This document shows positions 35,921 to 44,070 of a DNA stretch of 64,000 bases, piece by piece (positions within the stretch are counted from its first letter, which is position 1; each line of letters opens with the position of its first letter). The stretch is from the NCBI GenBank assembly GCA_038206765.1, contig JBBRAM010000013.1:49721-113720 (forward strand), written 5' to 3'. The notes under the pieces are model-generated. The model did not search any database, was not told where the DNA came from, and was given only the letters and a program-made list of their open reading frames with translations. Source of the DNA: UKL13-2 sp038206765 (GTDB taxonomy: Bacteria; Pseudomonadota; Gammaproteobacteria; Burkholderiales; Usitatibacteraceae). The position numbers were made by a program, and so were the translations under genes.

Positions 35921-36868
35921 CTAGTGGGGTGGCTTCTCGGGCTTTGCTGGTTCATTTGAAGTGGCATTTAATGTGGAGTTCGTCGGCATATTTGCGGTCG
36001 GCGTGGCAATAGAACCCATCGTCGATAAAGCGTCGGCCACATCGCGATGGCGAACCAACAATTGGCGCCCCGCGCTGAACCGCTGCGCCAGCTCTTCCAC
36101 GATATGCACTGATCGATGTTGGCCACCGGTGCAACCGACAGCGATCATCAAACCGGCGCGGTTATCACGGGCGAAGGACGGTAGCCATCGCATAATAAAT
36201 TCGGCGATGTCGTTGGTAAAACGTTCCACATTAGGCTCTGCCGCCATGAACGCCTTAACGGGCGCGTCGCGGCCACTGAGCGGGCGCAGTTTTGGGTCGT
36301 AATACGGGTTTGGTAAAAACCGCGCATCAAATACAAAATCGGCATCGAGCGGAATACCGTGCTTAAAACCAAACGACTGAAACGTGAGCGCAATGCGTGA
36401 ACGATCCAGCTTGAGCCAATCTTTAATCCAGCCGCGCAGCGCATTGGGGCTGGCATCCGAGGTATCGATCCGGAAACCCAGCTCGGCGATTTCGGCCAAC
36501 ATGCGGCGCTCTTCGGCAATACAAGCCGCTACACCACCCTTGATACGCTCAGCCAATGGGTGCGGGCGACGGGTTTCGGAAAACCGCCTAAGCAGCGCAT
36601 CATCGTTAGCATCGAGATAAATGATGCTGCAAGTCACGCCACGCGCAGTGAGATCGCTCACTGTTGTTGGCAAGCTCGCAACGCTCTCGCCGCTGCGGGC
36701 ATCGATGCTGATCGCAATTTTAGTCACACTATCGACCAGTGAAGCCACCAGCGAAGCGATGAGCGACGTAGGTAAATTATCAACCGCGAAATAGCCTGCG
36801 TCCTCTAGCACTTTAATCGCTACGCTTTTACCGGAGCCAGAAAGACCGCTTAATAGAATGAGTTGCAT
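35921..36868 (-). CDS. rapZ: RNase adapter protein RapZ
   Basis: P-loop nucleotide-binding protein. In E. coli it directs GlmZ sRNA to RNase E and so tunes glucosamine-6-phosphate synthesis. P-loop GLSGSGKSVAIKVLED is at the N-terminus. The C-terminal part has SFGFKHGIPLDADFVFDARFLPNP and VGCTGGQHRSV. 315 residues; about 30 extra residues after the conserved end are Thr/Asn/Pro-rich. A 13-bp duplication lies 21 bp upstream. Linked with hprK and ptsN as in many betaproteobacteria. Confidence 0.94.
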   Translation of the reverse strand: MQLILLSGLSGSGKSVAIKVLEDAGYFAVDNLPTSLIASLVASLVDSVTKIAISIDARSGESVASLPTTVSDLTARGVTCSIIYLDANDDALLRRFSETRRPHPLAERIKGGVAACIAEERRMLAEIAELGFRIDTSDASPNALRGWIKDWLKLDRSRIALTFQSFGFKHGIPLDADFVFDARFLPNPYYDPKLRPLSGRDAPVKAFMAAEPNVERFTNDIAEFIMRWLPSFARDNRAGLMIAVGCTGGQHRSVHIVEELAQRFSAGRQLLVRHRDVADALSTMGSIATPTANMPTNSTLNATSNEPAKPEKPPH

Positions 36869-36888
36869 CGGTTACGAATCCACTGGGC

Positions 36889-36914
36889 ACTTGCTAAGGG
36901 AACTTGCTACGGGA
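36889..36914. repeat. 13-bp tandem duplication upstream of rapZ
   Basis: ACTTGCTAAGGGA followed directly by ACTTGCTACGGGA (one mismatch), 21 bp from the rapZ start, in the hprK-rapZ gap. Confidence 0.75.
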
Positions 36915-36980
36915 AGTCGATACTGCCGCTTGCAGATGATGTTTATTGCTGATGTCAATACCAACCCTGCCATCTATATT

Positions 36981-38000
36981 CTAATCAACATTGAAGGCGC
37001 GAAACATGCCGGTTTCGCCCAATGCGGCATTATTTTGCGTCGCATCTAGTTCTGGCACCTCGAGCTGTTCTCTCATCGCGGCCTCGTGGCGATCTAAAAA
37101 ATCTTTGGTCGAATCATAGCCGCGCGTCTGCAAAATATAATGCCTCACCGCGGCCTCTACCAACACGGCCAAGTTGCGGCCAGCCACCACGGCGAGCGTA
37201 ACGGTCGGGATTTCCACGCCCAAAATTGTGGCGGTACTTGATTTGGTTTGCAGGCGATCCAGACCACGAAAATAATCTTCGGTTGGGCGCTCCAAATGCA
37301 CAATCAAGCGCAAAGTTTTGCGCGGGCGCACCGCTGTTTCACCAAAAATAGCTTTGATATTGAGCACGCCAATGCCGCGCACTTCTAGGAAATCACGTAG
37401 CAGCGCCGGACAACGACCCTGAATAGTTTCGGGGCCGATTTGAAATAGCTCAACCGCGTCATCGGCCACCAAACCCGCACCGCGCGAAATCAGTTCGAGT
37501 GCCAATTCGCTTTTACCAATTTGCGAATTGCCGGTTATTAAAATGCCAAAGCCCAATACATCCAAAAATACACCGTGGGTCGTGGTGACTTCAGATAATT
37601 CACGCTGCAAATAAGGCCGTAGCAAATTAACAAAGATGCGGCCCTTTTTCTCTGACAAAAACAATGGCGTGGCGTGTTCGTTACAGGCGTTGAGCAAATA
37701 ATCGGGCGCTTCCACGCCGTCGCATAAAAACACGGCAAGCGTTTCGCCAGTGCAAAGTGCCTTCAGGCTCGCTTGCAAACTAGTGCCATCGAGCCCGCTA
37801 AGATAGTCGACGTCGGTGACGCCTAACGCCTGAATAAGGATCGGATGAATCAAATTCAAATGGCCCACCAGCCCCACACCTGGTCGATTGAGCGCGTCGG
37901 CGGGCAGCACACGCAACGCGCCCGCCTGACCGGCCACCCACGTCAGTTGGAGCTTGTCGCGGCGCTCTTCAAAGAGCTGCTGAATGCTGAGCTGGGGCAT
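36981..38000 (-). CDS. hprK: HPr kinase/phosphorylase
   Basis: Phosphorylates HPr on serine and reverses the reaction; regulates PTS in Gram-positives, and in proteobacteria is tied to incomplete PTS chains. Walker A reads GNSQIGKSELALELISRG, where most homologues have G-[DE]-S-G-[IV]-GKS, so two positions deviate although GKS is intact. The signature EVRGIGVLNIKAIFGETAVR is present. ATG 38000 (MPQLSIQQLF) gives 339 residues; ATG 38018 is also possible. The start overlaps the 3' end of ptsN. Confidence 0.92.
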   Translation of the reverse strand: MPQLSIQQLFEERRDKLQLTWVAGQAGALRVLPADALNRPGVGLVGHLNLIHPILIQALGVTDVDYLSGLDGTSLQASLKALCTGETLAVFLCDGVEAPDYLLNACNEHATPLFLSEKKGRIFVNLLRPYLQRELSEVTTTHGVFLDVLGFGILITGNSQIGKSELALELISRGAGLVADDAVELFQIGPETIQGRCPALLRDFLEVRGIGVLNIKAIFGETAVRPRKTLRLIVHLERPTEDYFRGLDRLQTKSSTATILGVEIPTVTLAVVAGRNLAVLVEAAVRHYILQTRGYDSTKDFLDRHEAAMREQLEVPELDATQNNAALGETGMFRAFNVD

Positions 38001-38490
38001 GGTGCGAATAATTGGCATAACTGATGAATGGCGTCCAATCGGAGAGCAATTGGTGAATGCGCGTTGGATCGTTTTCAGTGAGTAAAATCTGTCGTAAATC
38101 GCTGTCGCTAAAGAGTTGGGCAAGCTCCGACAGCATGTTGAGGTGTTGCTCGGTCGCGTGCTCTGGCACTAACATGGCGAATACCAAGCGCACCGGTGAG
38201 CCATCGGGGGATTCAAAGGGCACACCGTCTTTGGTGCGGATAAACACGGCAAGTGTCTCGCGCAAGCCTTTGATGCGGCCATGCGGAATCGCAACACCGA
38301 ATCCCAATCCGGTTGAGCCTAATTTTTCACGGGCAAAGAGTGCATCAAACACCTGCGCACGGCCTAAGCGGTTTTCGTTTTCGAAGAACAAACCAATTTG
38401 TTCAAATAGTCGTTTTTTACTGGTCACGTCCAAATCAAGCGTGACGTGTGAAACAGGAAGAAGTTTGGCGAGTAGCGTCATGACGTGCAA
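37969..38490 (-). CDS. ptsN: Nitrogen-regulatory PTS EIIA component (EIIA-Ntr)
   Basis: EIIA domain phosphorylated through the NPr/EI-Ntr chain; it affects potassium, nitrogen and sigma-54-related regulation. 173 residues (170 from ATG 38481). The active His is in GVAIPHGRIKGL, with VFAMLVPEHATEQHLNMLSELAQLFSD following. The last 32 nt or more overlap the hprK start in another frame, a strong sign of translational coupling. It is encoded in the rpoN-hpf-ptsN-hprK order. Confidence 0.92.
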   Translation of the reverse strand: MHVMTLLAKLLPVSHVTLDLDVTSKKRLFEQIGLFFENENRLGRAQVFDALFAREKLGSTGLGFGVAIPHGRIKGLRETLAVFIRTKDGVPFESPDGSPVRLVFAMLVPEHATEQHLNMLSELAQLFSDSDLRQILLTENDPTRIHQLLSDWTPFISYANYSHHAPAQHSAAL

Positions 38491-38795
38491 TGTTGGTCTG
38501 TATTGGAGTTGGGAAGCAGGCCGAGGAAAGAACTAACAGCAATCAACCCGCTGAGAAAGCGGTACTGCAGAATGCAAAACGGAAAATGAAGAATGTAATG
38601 GGCGTTATTGTAGGGCAATTGGCCATCAAAGTCTGTGCAATGAATCACTTGTGATCGCGATGGCAGGATGTCGGGCGAGGAGGATTGCCGGGAGGAGTAG
38701 CGTGTGCTTTGCGCTTGGTATGTTCTGCTTTTGTTTGCCAATGGCGGCCAATCGTGCATCAGGTGATTGAGCCGCCTCCCGTGCTTTGATAGCGA
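38491..38795. other. Intergenic region ptsN/hpf, no gene seen
   Basis: 305 bp between hpf and ptsN on the minus strand. No recognisable product in any frame. A low-complexity patch near 38565-38600 (GCAGAATGCAAAACGGAAAATGAAGAATG) has a similar counterpart at 35868-35890, next to the LON-domain gene. Confidence 0.45.
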
Positions 38796-39128
38796 TTAGG
38801 GTGTTGATTCGAGTTGAATGCGCTTTGGCGCTTCGCCGTGGTGCTTGTTTTTGATTTTTTCCTTGTGCTTGACAATCTGTCGGTCCAATTTATCAACTAA
38901 CAAATCGATCGCGGCATACATATCTTCGTTTTCACATTCCGCAAAAATATCTTTGCCTGAGAGATGTACATTAGCTTCGATCTTCTGTCGCAGTTTCTCC
39001 ACACTTAAAATCATATTGACATCGATCACATGATCGAAATGTCGGTTAATTCGGGTCATCTTCGACGACACATAATCACGTATCGGCGGGGTGATTTCTA
39101 AGTGATGGCCTGTCATGTGCAAGTTCAT
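38796..39128 (-). CDS. hpf: Ribosome hibernation-promoting factor, short form
   Basis: Binds the 30S decoding region and promotes 100S dimers in stationary phase. 110 residues, the short HPF type without the long C-terminal dimerisation domain: MNLHMTGHHLEITPPIRDYV, VHLSGKDIFAECENEDMYAAIDLLVDKLDRQI, KHKEKIKNKH. It follows rpoN with a 208-bp gap, the classical order rpoN-hpf-ptsN. AGGAGCG precedes the start. Confidence 0.95.
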   Translation of the reverse strand: MNLHMTGHHLEITPPIRDYVSSKMTRINRHFDHVIDVNMILSVEKLRQKIEANVHLSGKDIFAECENEDMYAAIDLLVDKLDRQIVKHKEKIKNKHHGEAPKRIQLESTP

Positions 39129-39336
39129 TTGCCACGCTCCTTTCAGGTTTAACGACTAAAGTGCTCGGTGCTCTCATTCGCTATTTTCGCAAGGGTTTCG
39201 TTAGAGTCTCGTTGCAATCTCGCCGCTCTGTGGATTCCCCAGCCACGTCTACTCGCATCTACTTCCGTACCGCTGCTACAACCTCAACTTCACCAACAAA
39301 AGTTCGACCTCATATTAATAGCATATACCTTTTGGA

Positions 39337-40893
39337 CTAAATTGACTTGCGAAGGTTCGCAGGTTGAATGTTCATTCCTTCTCGATATTTAGCCACCGTG
39401 CGTCTCGCCACTAAAATACCCTGATGACTCAGAATATCGGAAATCTTATGATCCGACAGCGGTTTTTTTTGATCCTCGCCTTGAACCAATTGCTTGATTA
39501 GCGCTCTTATCGCCGTCGCTGAACACGCCCCACCGGTGTCGGTGGCGACGGATGAACCAAAGAAATATTTCAGCTCAAAAATACCGCGTGGCGTAAGCAT
39601 GTACTTCTGCGTGGTAACCCGCGAAATAGTAGATTCATGCAAGCCAACCTGATCTGCAATTTCGCGCAAGACCAGCGGGCGCATGGCGACCTCGCCGTGC
39701 TCAAAAAAATGTTTTTGCCGCTCGACAATCGCTTGCGTGACTCGCAAAATCGTATCAAAGCGCTGCTGGATATTTTTAATCAGCCAGCGTGCTTCCTGCA
39801 ATTGCCCGGACAAATTTTTGCCTTCCGCATCGCGGCTTTTATGCAGCAAATCAGCATAAAGTTTATTGACGCGCAGCTTCGGCATCGCCTCTTGGTTCAG
39901 CATCGCCTGCCATTTACCTTGCAGTTTTTTCACGACGACATCGGCCACCACATAGCGAACATCCTCCTGCGCAAAGCGCCGCCCCGGCTTGGGCTCGAGT
40001 GAGACGATCAATTCACGAATCTGCTTTAGCTCATCGTCATTGACGCGCAGTTGCCGCTTGAGTTTTAAAAAATCGCGTGCGCCCAGCAGGTCAAGGTGAT
40101 GCTCTGCGAGTTGCAACGCTTTATCAAGGAAAGGCGTGTTTTTTGGCATTACTATTAATTGCAGTTTGAGGCATTCAGCGAGCGAGCGAGCACCGACACC
40201 AGTCGGTTCAAAATTTTGTAAGTATTTAAGCGCGATCGACAAGTCGTCCTCATCAAGCTCGATGTGCTCAGCAATCATCGCAGACAGCTCGCCGATGTCG
40301 TGTGTCAGGTAGCCATCCTCATCGAGATGCGCAATCAGCAACAAAACGAGCTGGCGATCTTTCTCGCTTAGCGACATAAGCGCCAGCTGACTGCTCAAGT
40401 GTTCTTGTAGCGTTGGCTCGGCGGCAGCGATTTGTCCGACCCCACTGTCATCGTCATCGTTACTGTCATTGTTTCGGGTGCGCTCTGAAGGCGACGAATA
40501 ATTCGCGCCGTCATCCCCACCAAAATCAGCATCGTCATGGCGCGAATCGGCTGATTCGCTAGCTGCGCCCTGCTCGTCGCCATGGCCATCGCCAGGCGCG
40601 TCACGCTGAATGCTGGGATCGTTTAATTGCAGTTGGCCATTCGGCGAATAATCTGCGCTGGATTCAAATCCGTCAGACGAGCTGTCCGCACCTGGGTCAC
40701 TGCTTGTTGCAGCCGGCAACTGATCTCCATCTCCTGCGAGCTCAACGCGTTCTAGTAACGGGTTTTCCAACAAATAACGTTCAAGTTCCTGATTCATCTC
40801 AACCGTTGACAGCTGCAACAGTTTAATCGACTGCTGCAATTGCGGCGTCAGTGTTAAATGCTGTGAAAGCTTAAGTTGAAGGGAATTCTTCAT
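39337..40893 (-). CDS. rpoN: RNA polymerase sigma-54 factor RpoN
   Basis: Sigma factor for -24/-12 promoters, needing AAA activators. 518 residues. Region I is Gln/Leu-rich at 1-55 (QLKLSQHLTLTPQLQQSIKLLQLS). Region II is a long acidic linker at about 55-150, very rich in Asp, Ser and Gly. The core-binding region has EDGYLT and EPTGVGARSLAECL. An HTH follows (LHESTISRVTTQKYM), and the RpoN box ARRTVAKYRE lies near the C-terminus. It is 81 bp behind lptB. Confidence 0.96.
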   Translation of the reverse strand: MKNSLQLKLSQHLTLTPQLQQSIKLLQLSTVEMNQELERYLLENPLLERVELAGDGDQLPAATSSDPGADSSSDGFESSADYSPNGQLQLNDPSIQRDAPGDGHGDEQGAASESADSRHDDADFGGDDGANYSSPSERTRNNDSNDDDDSGVGQIAAAEPTLQEHLSSQLALMSLSEKDRQLVLLLIAHLDEDGYLTHDIGELSAMIAEHIELDEDDLSIALKYLQNFEPTGVGARSLAECLKLQLIVMPKNTPFLDKALQLAEHHLDLLGARDFLKLKRQLRVNDDELKQIRELIVSLEPKPGRRFAQEDVRYVVADVVVKKLQGKWQAMLNQEAMPKLRVNKLYADLLHKSRDAEGKNLSGQLQEARWLIKNIQQRFDTILRVTQAIVERQKHFFEHGEVAMRPLVLREIADQVGLHESTISRVTTQKYMLTPRGIFELKYFFGSSVATDTGGACSATAIRALIKQLVQGEDQKKPLSDHKISDILSHQGILVARRTVAKYREGMNIQPANLRKSI

Positions 40894-40930
40894 AACGCGC
40901 GGCCTTCTAATCCGGACAATATTGAGTCTT

Positions 40931-40954
40931 TTGAGTTCAACATTGAGTTCAACA
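40931..40954. repeat. 12-bp tandem duplication upstream of rpoN
   Basis: TTGAGTTCAACA occurs twice in direct tandem, preceded by a diverged partial copy (ATTGAGTCTT). It begins 38 bp upstream of the rpoN start. Confidence 0.75.
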
Positions 40955-40973
40955 TCCCAATAAGGACGGACAA

Positions 40974-41747
40974 TTAGAGTCGGAAGGTTTCCCCCAGATA
41001 AACTTTGCGAACCGTGTCGTTAACCACAATCTCGCTTGGCGCACCGCTCGCCAATACCGATCCTTGGTTGATGATGTACGCGTAATCACAAATGCCCAGC
41101 GTCTCGCGCACATTGTGGTCAGTGATAAGCACGCCGATCCCGCGATTTTTGAGAAATTTAATAATTTCTTGAATATCGATCACCGCAATCGGGTCCACAC
41201 CCGCGAACGGCTCGTCAAGCAAAATGAAACGCGGATCAACCGCCAATGCGCGGGCAATCTCAACGCGCCGCCGCTCGCCACCGGACAGGCTAATCGCCGG
41301 ATTGTTGGCTAAATGCTGAATGTGCAGCTCTTCCATCAACGCCATGCAGCGGGAATCAATTTCTTCATCCGTTAAATCGCGCAATTCGAGAACTGCACGA
41401 ATGTTTTCAGCCACGGTTAGCTTACGGAAAATCGAGGCTTCCTGAGGCAGATAAGCCACCCCCAATCGCGAGCGTTTGAAAATCGGCATCTGCGATAAAT
41501 CGCTGCCATCCAGCTCAATAGTGCCGCCATCAACTGGTACCAAGCCGACGATCATATAGAAGCACGTTGTCTTACCCGCACCGTTGGGCCCTAGCAAGCC
41601 GACCACTTGGCCGCTTTCGACCTGCAACGAAACATCGCTGACAACCACGCGTTTTTTGTATTGCTTGCGCAAGCCAGTCGCCCGCAACACGCTTTTGGTG
41701 GTGAGTGCGCTCTCTTGGTTTGATAAAAGCTCAGTGGGTTGGTTCAT
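40974..41747 (-). CDS. lptB: LPS export ABC transporter ATP-binding protein LptB
   Basis: Cytoplasmic ATPase of the Lpt machine that extracts LPS from the inner membrane. 257 residues: Walker A GPNGAGKTTCFY, Q-loop PQEASIFRKL, ABC signature LSGGERRRVEIARAL, Walker B FILLDEPFAGVDP and switch His in ITDHNVRET. It follows lptA and lptC on the minus strand. lptF and lptG lie elsewhere. Confidence 0.96.
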   Translation of the reverse strand: MNQPTELLSNQESALTTKSVLRATGLRKQYKKRVVVSDVSLQVESGQVVGLLGPNGAGKTTCFYMIVGLVPVDGGTIELDGSDLSQMPIFKRSRLGVAYLPQEASIFRKLTVAENIRAVLELRDLTDEEIDSRCMALMEELHIQHLANNPAISLSGGERRRVEIARALAVDPRFILLDEPFAGVDPIAVIDIQEIIKFLKNRGIGVLITDHNVRETLGICDYAYIINQGSVLASGAPSEIVVNDTVRKVYLGETFRL

Positions 41748-41819
41748 GTTGGCTAGATTAAATTACATCGGGAATTTGGTTGATTTAGCTGGGCATTCTC
41801 GCGCACCCCGCGAACCGCT

Positions 41820-42476
41820 TTAATTAGCGGTTGCCGGTTTAGCTGGCGAACCCGTGCCTGCAGGCGCTGTTAGCTTTGGCGTTTCTGTTGGTACTTTAGC
41901 TTTAGGAAATAGCGTGCCTCGCGCCAATCCCGAATTGGCGGGCAGTTTGCTGCCAGGCAAGACTCCGGTTGATTGATACGCTTCCGTTTCCGTGTTGTAC
42001 AAAATATACTCAGCCGCGAATTCGTCCTTGCCGAGTTTGAGTTTTGCTTTCGCAAATAGCTTGATTGTATTAGTCCGCTCGTCAAACTCTAAACGCTCCG
42101 CAACACCTTCAAAATATTCACTACTACCTTCTTGTTTTTGTGTAAAAAAGACCGGTGCTCCCGTGCCCTCGCCGAACCGGGCGCCATCCTTGTCCTGCTT
42201 AATTACAAGCTTATCGGCTTTTATTTTTAGGGTGCCTTGCGTGATGACGACCTTGCCATCCAGTGAAATACCCTCAACATCCCCTTGCTTGGGCAGGCTC
42301 GACTGGAGCGCGGCTTCCCACTCTAAAGCTTTTAGCCGATCCGCTTTTTCGGCAAATGCATTTGGCAATAAGCCAAACTGCAAACAAAAAAACATTGCTC
42401 CAACGAAAACTCGAACGTTTAGCCGGCTAGGTCTCATATCCATAAAATTTTTAAAACCTTTCAATTGCAAAGCCAT
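41820..42476 (-). CDS. lptA: LPS transport periplasmic protein LptA
   Basis: Periplasmic beta-jellyroll bridge protein. 218 residues. An N-terminal signal (VFVGAMFFCLQFGLLPNAFA, cleaved after AFA) is followed by an OstA-like domain (DGKVVITQGTLKIKADKLVI and ERLEFDERTNTIKLFAKAKL). The tail is Pro/Thr/Ala-rich. A start further inside, at MDMRPSRLN, is possible. It lies between lptC and lptB, the usual order. Confidence 0.92.
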   Translation of the reverse strand: MALQLKGFKNFMDMRPSRLNVRVFVGAMFFCLQFGLLPNAFAEKADRLKALEWEAALQSSLPKQGDVEGISLDGKVVITQGTLKIKADKLVIKQDKDGARFGEGTGAPVFFTQKQEGSSEYFEGVAERLEFDERTNTIKLFAKAKLKLGKDEFAAEYILYNTETEAYQSTGVLPGSKLPANSGLARGTLFPKAKVPTETPKLTAPAGTGSPAKPATAN

Positions 42477-42505
42477 AAATTTGCCCGCCAGACTCGATAA
42501 ACGGA

Positions 42506-43114
42506 TCAGTTTGCGACCGGGCTAGCAAGGCGACTCATTTGACCCTTCATTTGGGTCATCTGCGTGGCACGGCTCTCATTGTTAAATTCAAATGTTGCGG
42601 CATTAACTTTCATCGTAGGCGTTGTAAACAAAACCCCGGTCGTCGAACGCGCCAAATTTTGCTTCGGGTACACCATCAAAACTGGCGTTTTTAGTTGCAT
42701 CGGTTGATATTGCGCCGTGGCTACCGTATTCATGACCACACCACCCTCCATCCTGATTTCGTCGCTCCCGTTGAGCAATCGCCCTTTCGGTGCGCGAATT
42801 GTCAGCTCGGGTTTGCCCGGCGCTACCGCAGTAAAAAGTACATTTTCCATGATCGACGAGTCATCATCCGGAAAGTGCATCATTTTGTCGGCTTTCAGCA
42901 CGTATTGTACGTCGCCGGTTGGGCTCATTTTTTGCGCGACGAATTTTTCGATGATTGATTCCGGATCGTGGCGCAGTTTAGCGAGCGCGTTACCGCTCGC
43001 AGGCTGCACAAACCGTGATAACCAATATGTCAGCATCACCAGTGCGATCAGCACCCCAAGCGGCAGCAGCGGTAACGCCCGAAAATTAAACGATGCCGGC
43101 CGCCGCGCGCTCAT
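42506..43114 (-). CDS. lptC: LPS export system protein LptC
   Basis: Bitopic inner-membrane protein that receives LPS from LptBFG and hands it to LptA. 202 residues with one N-terminal helix (LLPLGVLIALVMLTYWL) and a beta-jellyroll periplasmic domain (YVLKADKMMHFPDDDSS, TTGVLFTTPTMKVNAATFEF). The ATG overlaps the stop of the gspJ-like gene by 4 bp (43111-43114), so the two are coupled. kdsC, the usual neighbour upstream, is missing here. Confidence 0.92.
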   Translation of the reverse strand: MSARRPASFNFRALPLLPLGVLIALVMLTYWLSRFVQPASGNALAKLRHDPESIIEKFVAQKMSPTGDVQYVLKADKMMHFPDDDSSIMENVLFTAVAPGKPELTIRAPKGRLLNGSDEIRMEGGVVMNTVATAQYQPMQLKTPVLMVYPKQNLARSTTGVLFTTPTMKVNAATFEFNNESRATQMTQMKGQMSRLASPVAN

Positions 43115-43830
43115 TTTAAAAGCTCTTTCAAACTGGGCAGCGGGTATGAGCGGTTTTGAATAGCGACCACCAACATCCGAGCATCATTGCCGTACTCCAA
43201 GCCGACCGCCATCGGCGGCGTGGTGTCTCGGGCGGCCAAACCAAGGCTTTCGGCGGGCCATTGGTCTTGCCAGGCGCCCGTTTCATCTAAATAACGGAAT
43301 CGCCCGTTGCTGCCAGACCATGAAAACGCGGTGTAGGTTTTACTGTCGCCAACCGCACCGACCGCGCCCACCTCCAGCCTGAACTGTTTTGGCAGCGGCG
43401 CTTGGTACTGCAGCTGGGTTTCGTTGGTCTGCGGATCAAACGTAAGCGACCATGCGAACGCGCCTGACCCCGCACTGTCTGAAAGCAACGATTGCAGGGT
43501 TAAGCCCGACAAACTACGGGTATTGCCAGCAAAATTGGGCTGGAGCTGGGGCTCGGACGAATACGCGGGCGTAACCAGTAATCCAACTGTTTCACGAAAC
43601 CACGCCAAGCGGATCGCGGCATCACGCGAAGCGGTGGCTGATGATTGGCTAAATTCCGCCAGCCGAATGGACTGAGATACCCCAGACACCAAGATACCGA
43701 TCACCATGAAGAAAATGACCATCGCCGCCATAATTTCAATGAGCGTGAAACCAGCGCTGGTGAGACTCGAACTTATCCTATTGCCCTGCGCTGCGCCGGG
43801 TTTATGCTCGCGCTCGCGTCCAAGCACCAT
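43111..43830 (-). CDS. GspJ-like pseudopilin
   Basis: Minor pseudopilin of a type II secretion-like system. The class III signal SSSLTSAG|FTLIEIMAAMVIFFMVIGI puts the cleavage at Gly-Phe about residue 27 from ATG 43830, which has AGGG 8 bases upstream. The open frame extends to 43974 but the extra 48 residues would give an unusually long leader. The globular part resembles GspJ (RLAWFRETV, LSWSGSNGRFRYLDE). It is coupled to lptC and faces gspK divergently. Confidence 0.8.
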   Translation of the reverse strand: MVLGREREHKPGAAQGNRISSSLTSAGFTLIEIMAAMVIFFMVIGILVSGVSQSIRLAEFSQSSATASRDAAIRLAWFRETVGLLVTPAYSSEPQLQPNFAGNTRSLSGLTLQSLLSDSAGSGAFAWSLTFDPQTNETQLQYQAPLPKQFRLEVGAVGAVGDSKTYTAFSWSGSNGRFRYLDETGAWQDQWPAESLGLAARDTTPPMAVGLEYGNDARMLVVAIQNRSYPLPSLKELLK

Positions 43831-44070
43831 CGGCTTGCCCTGTGGACGAGCTGGCTGGTTTCGCAGACTATATGCAGTCGTCGCAGTCGGCGCCTGAGGG
43901 ATTTTGTCGTGCAAGATATCGGCTCGTCGAGGTTTGACCATGGCCTTGTATAATAGCGCGTCACGCGCTGCCATACAAATTTCGTGCCAAGTTGCGTTTT
44001 CTTGTGTCGTTGACTAACTCTGGCCTACTTTCCCCAAAAAGGCGCGCTGGGTTGTGCTTTATACTTTGGC

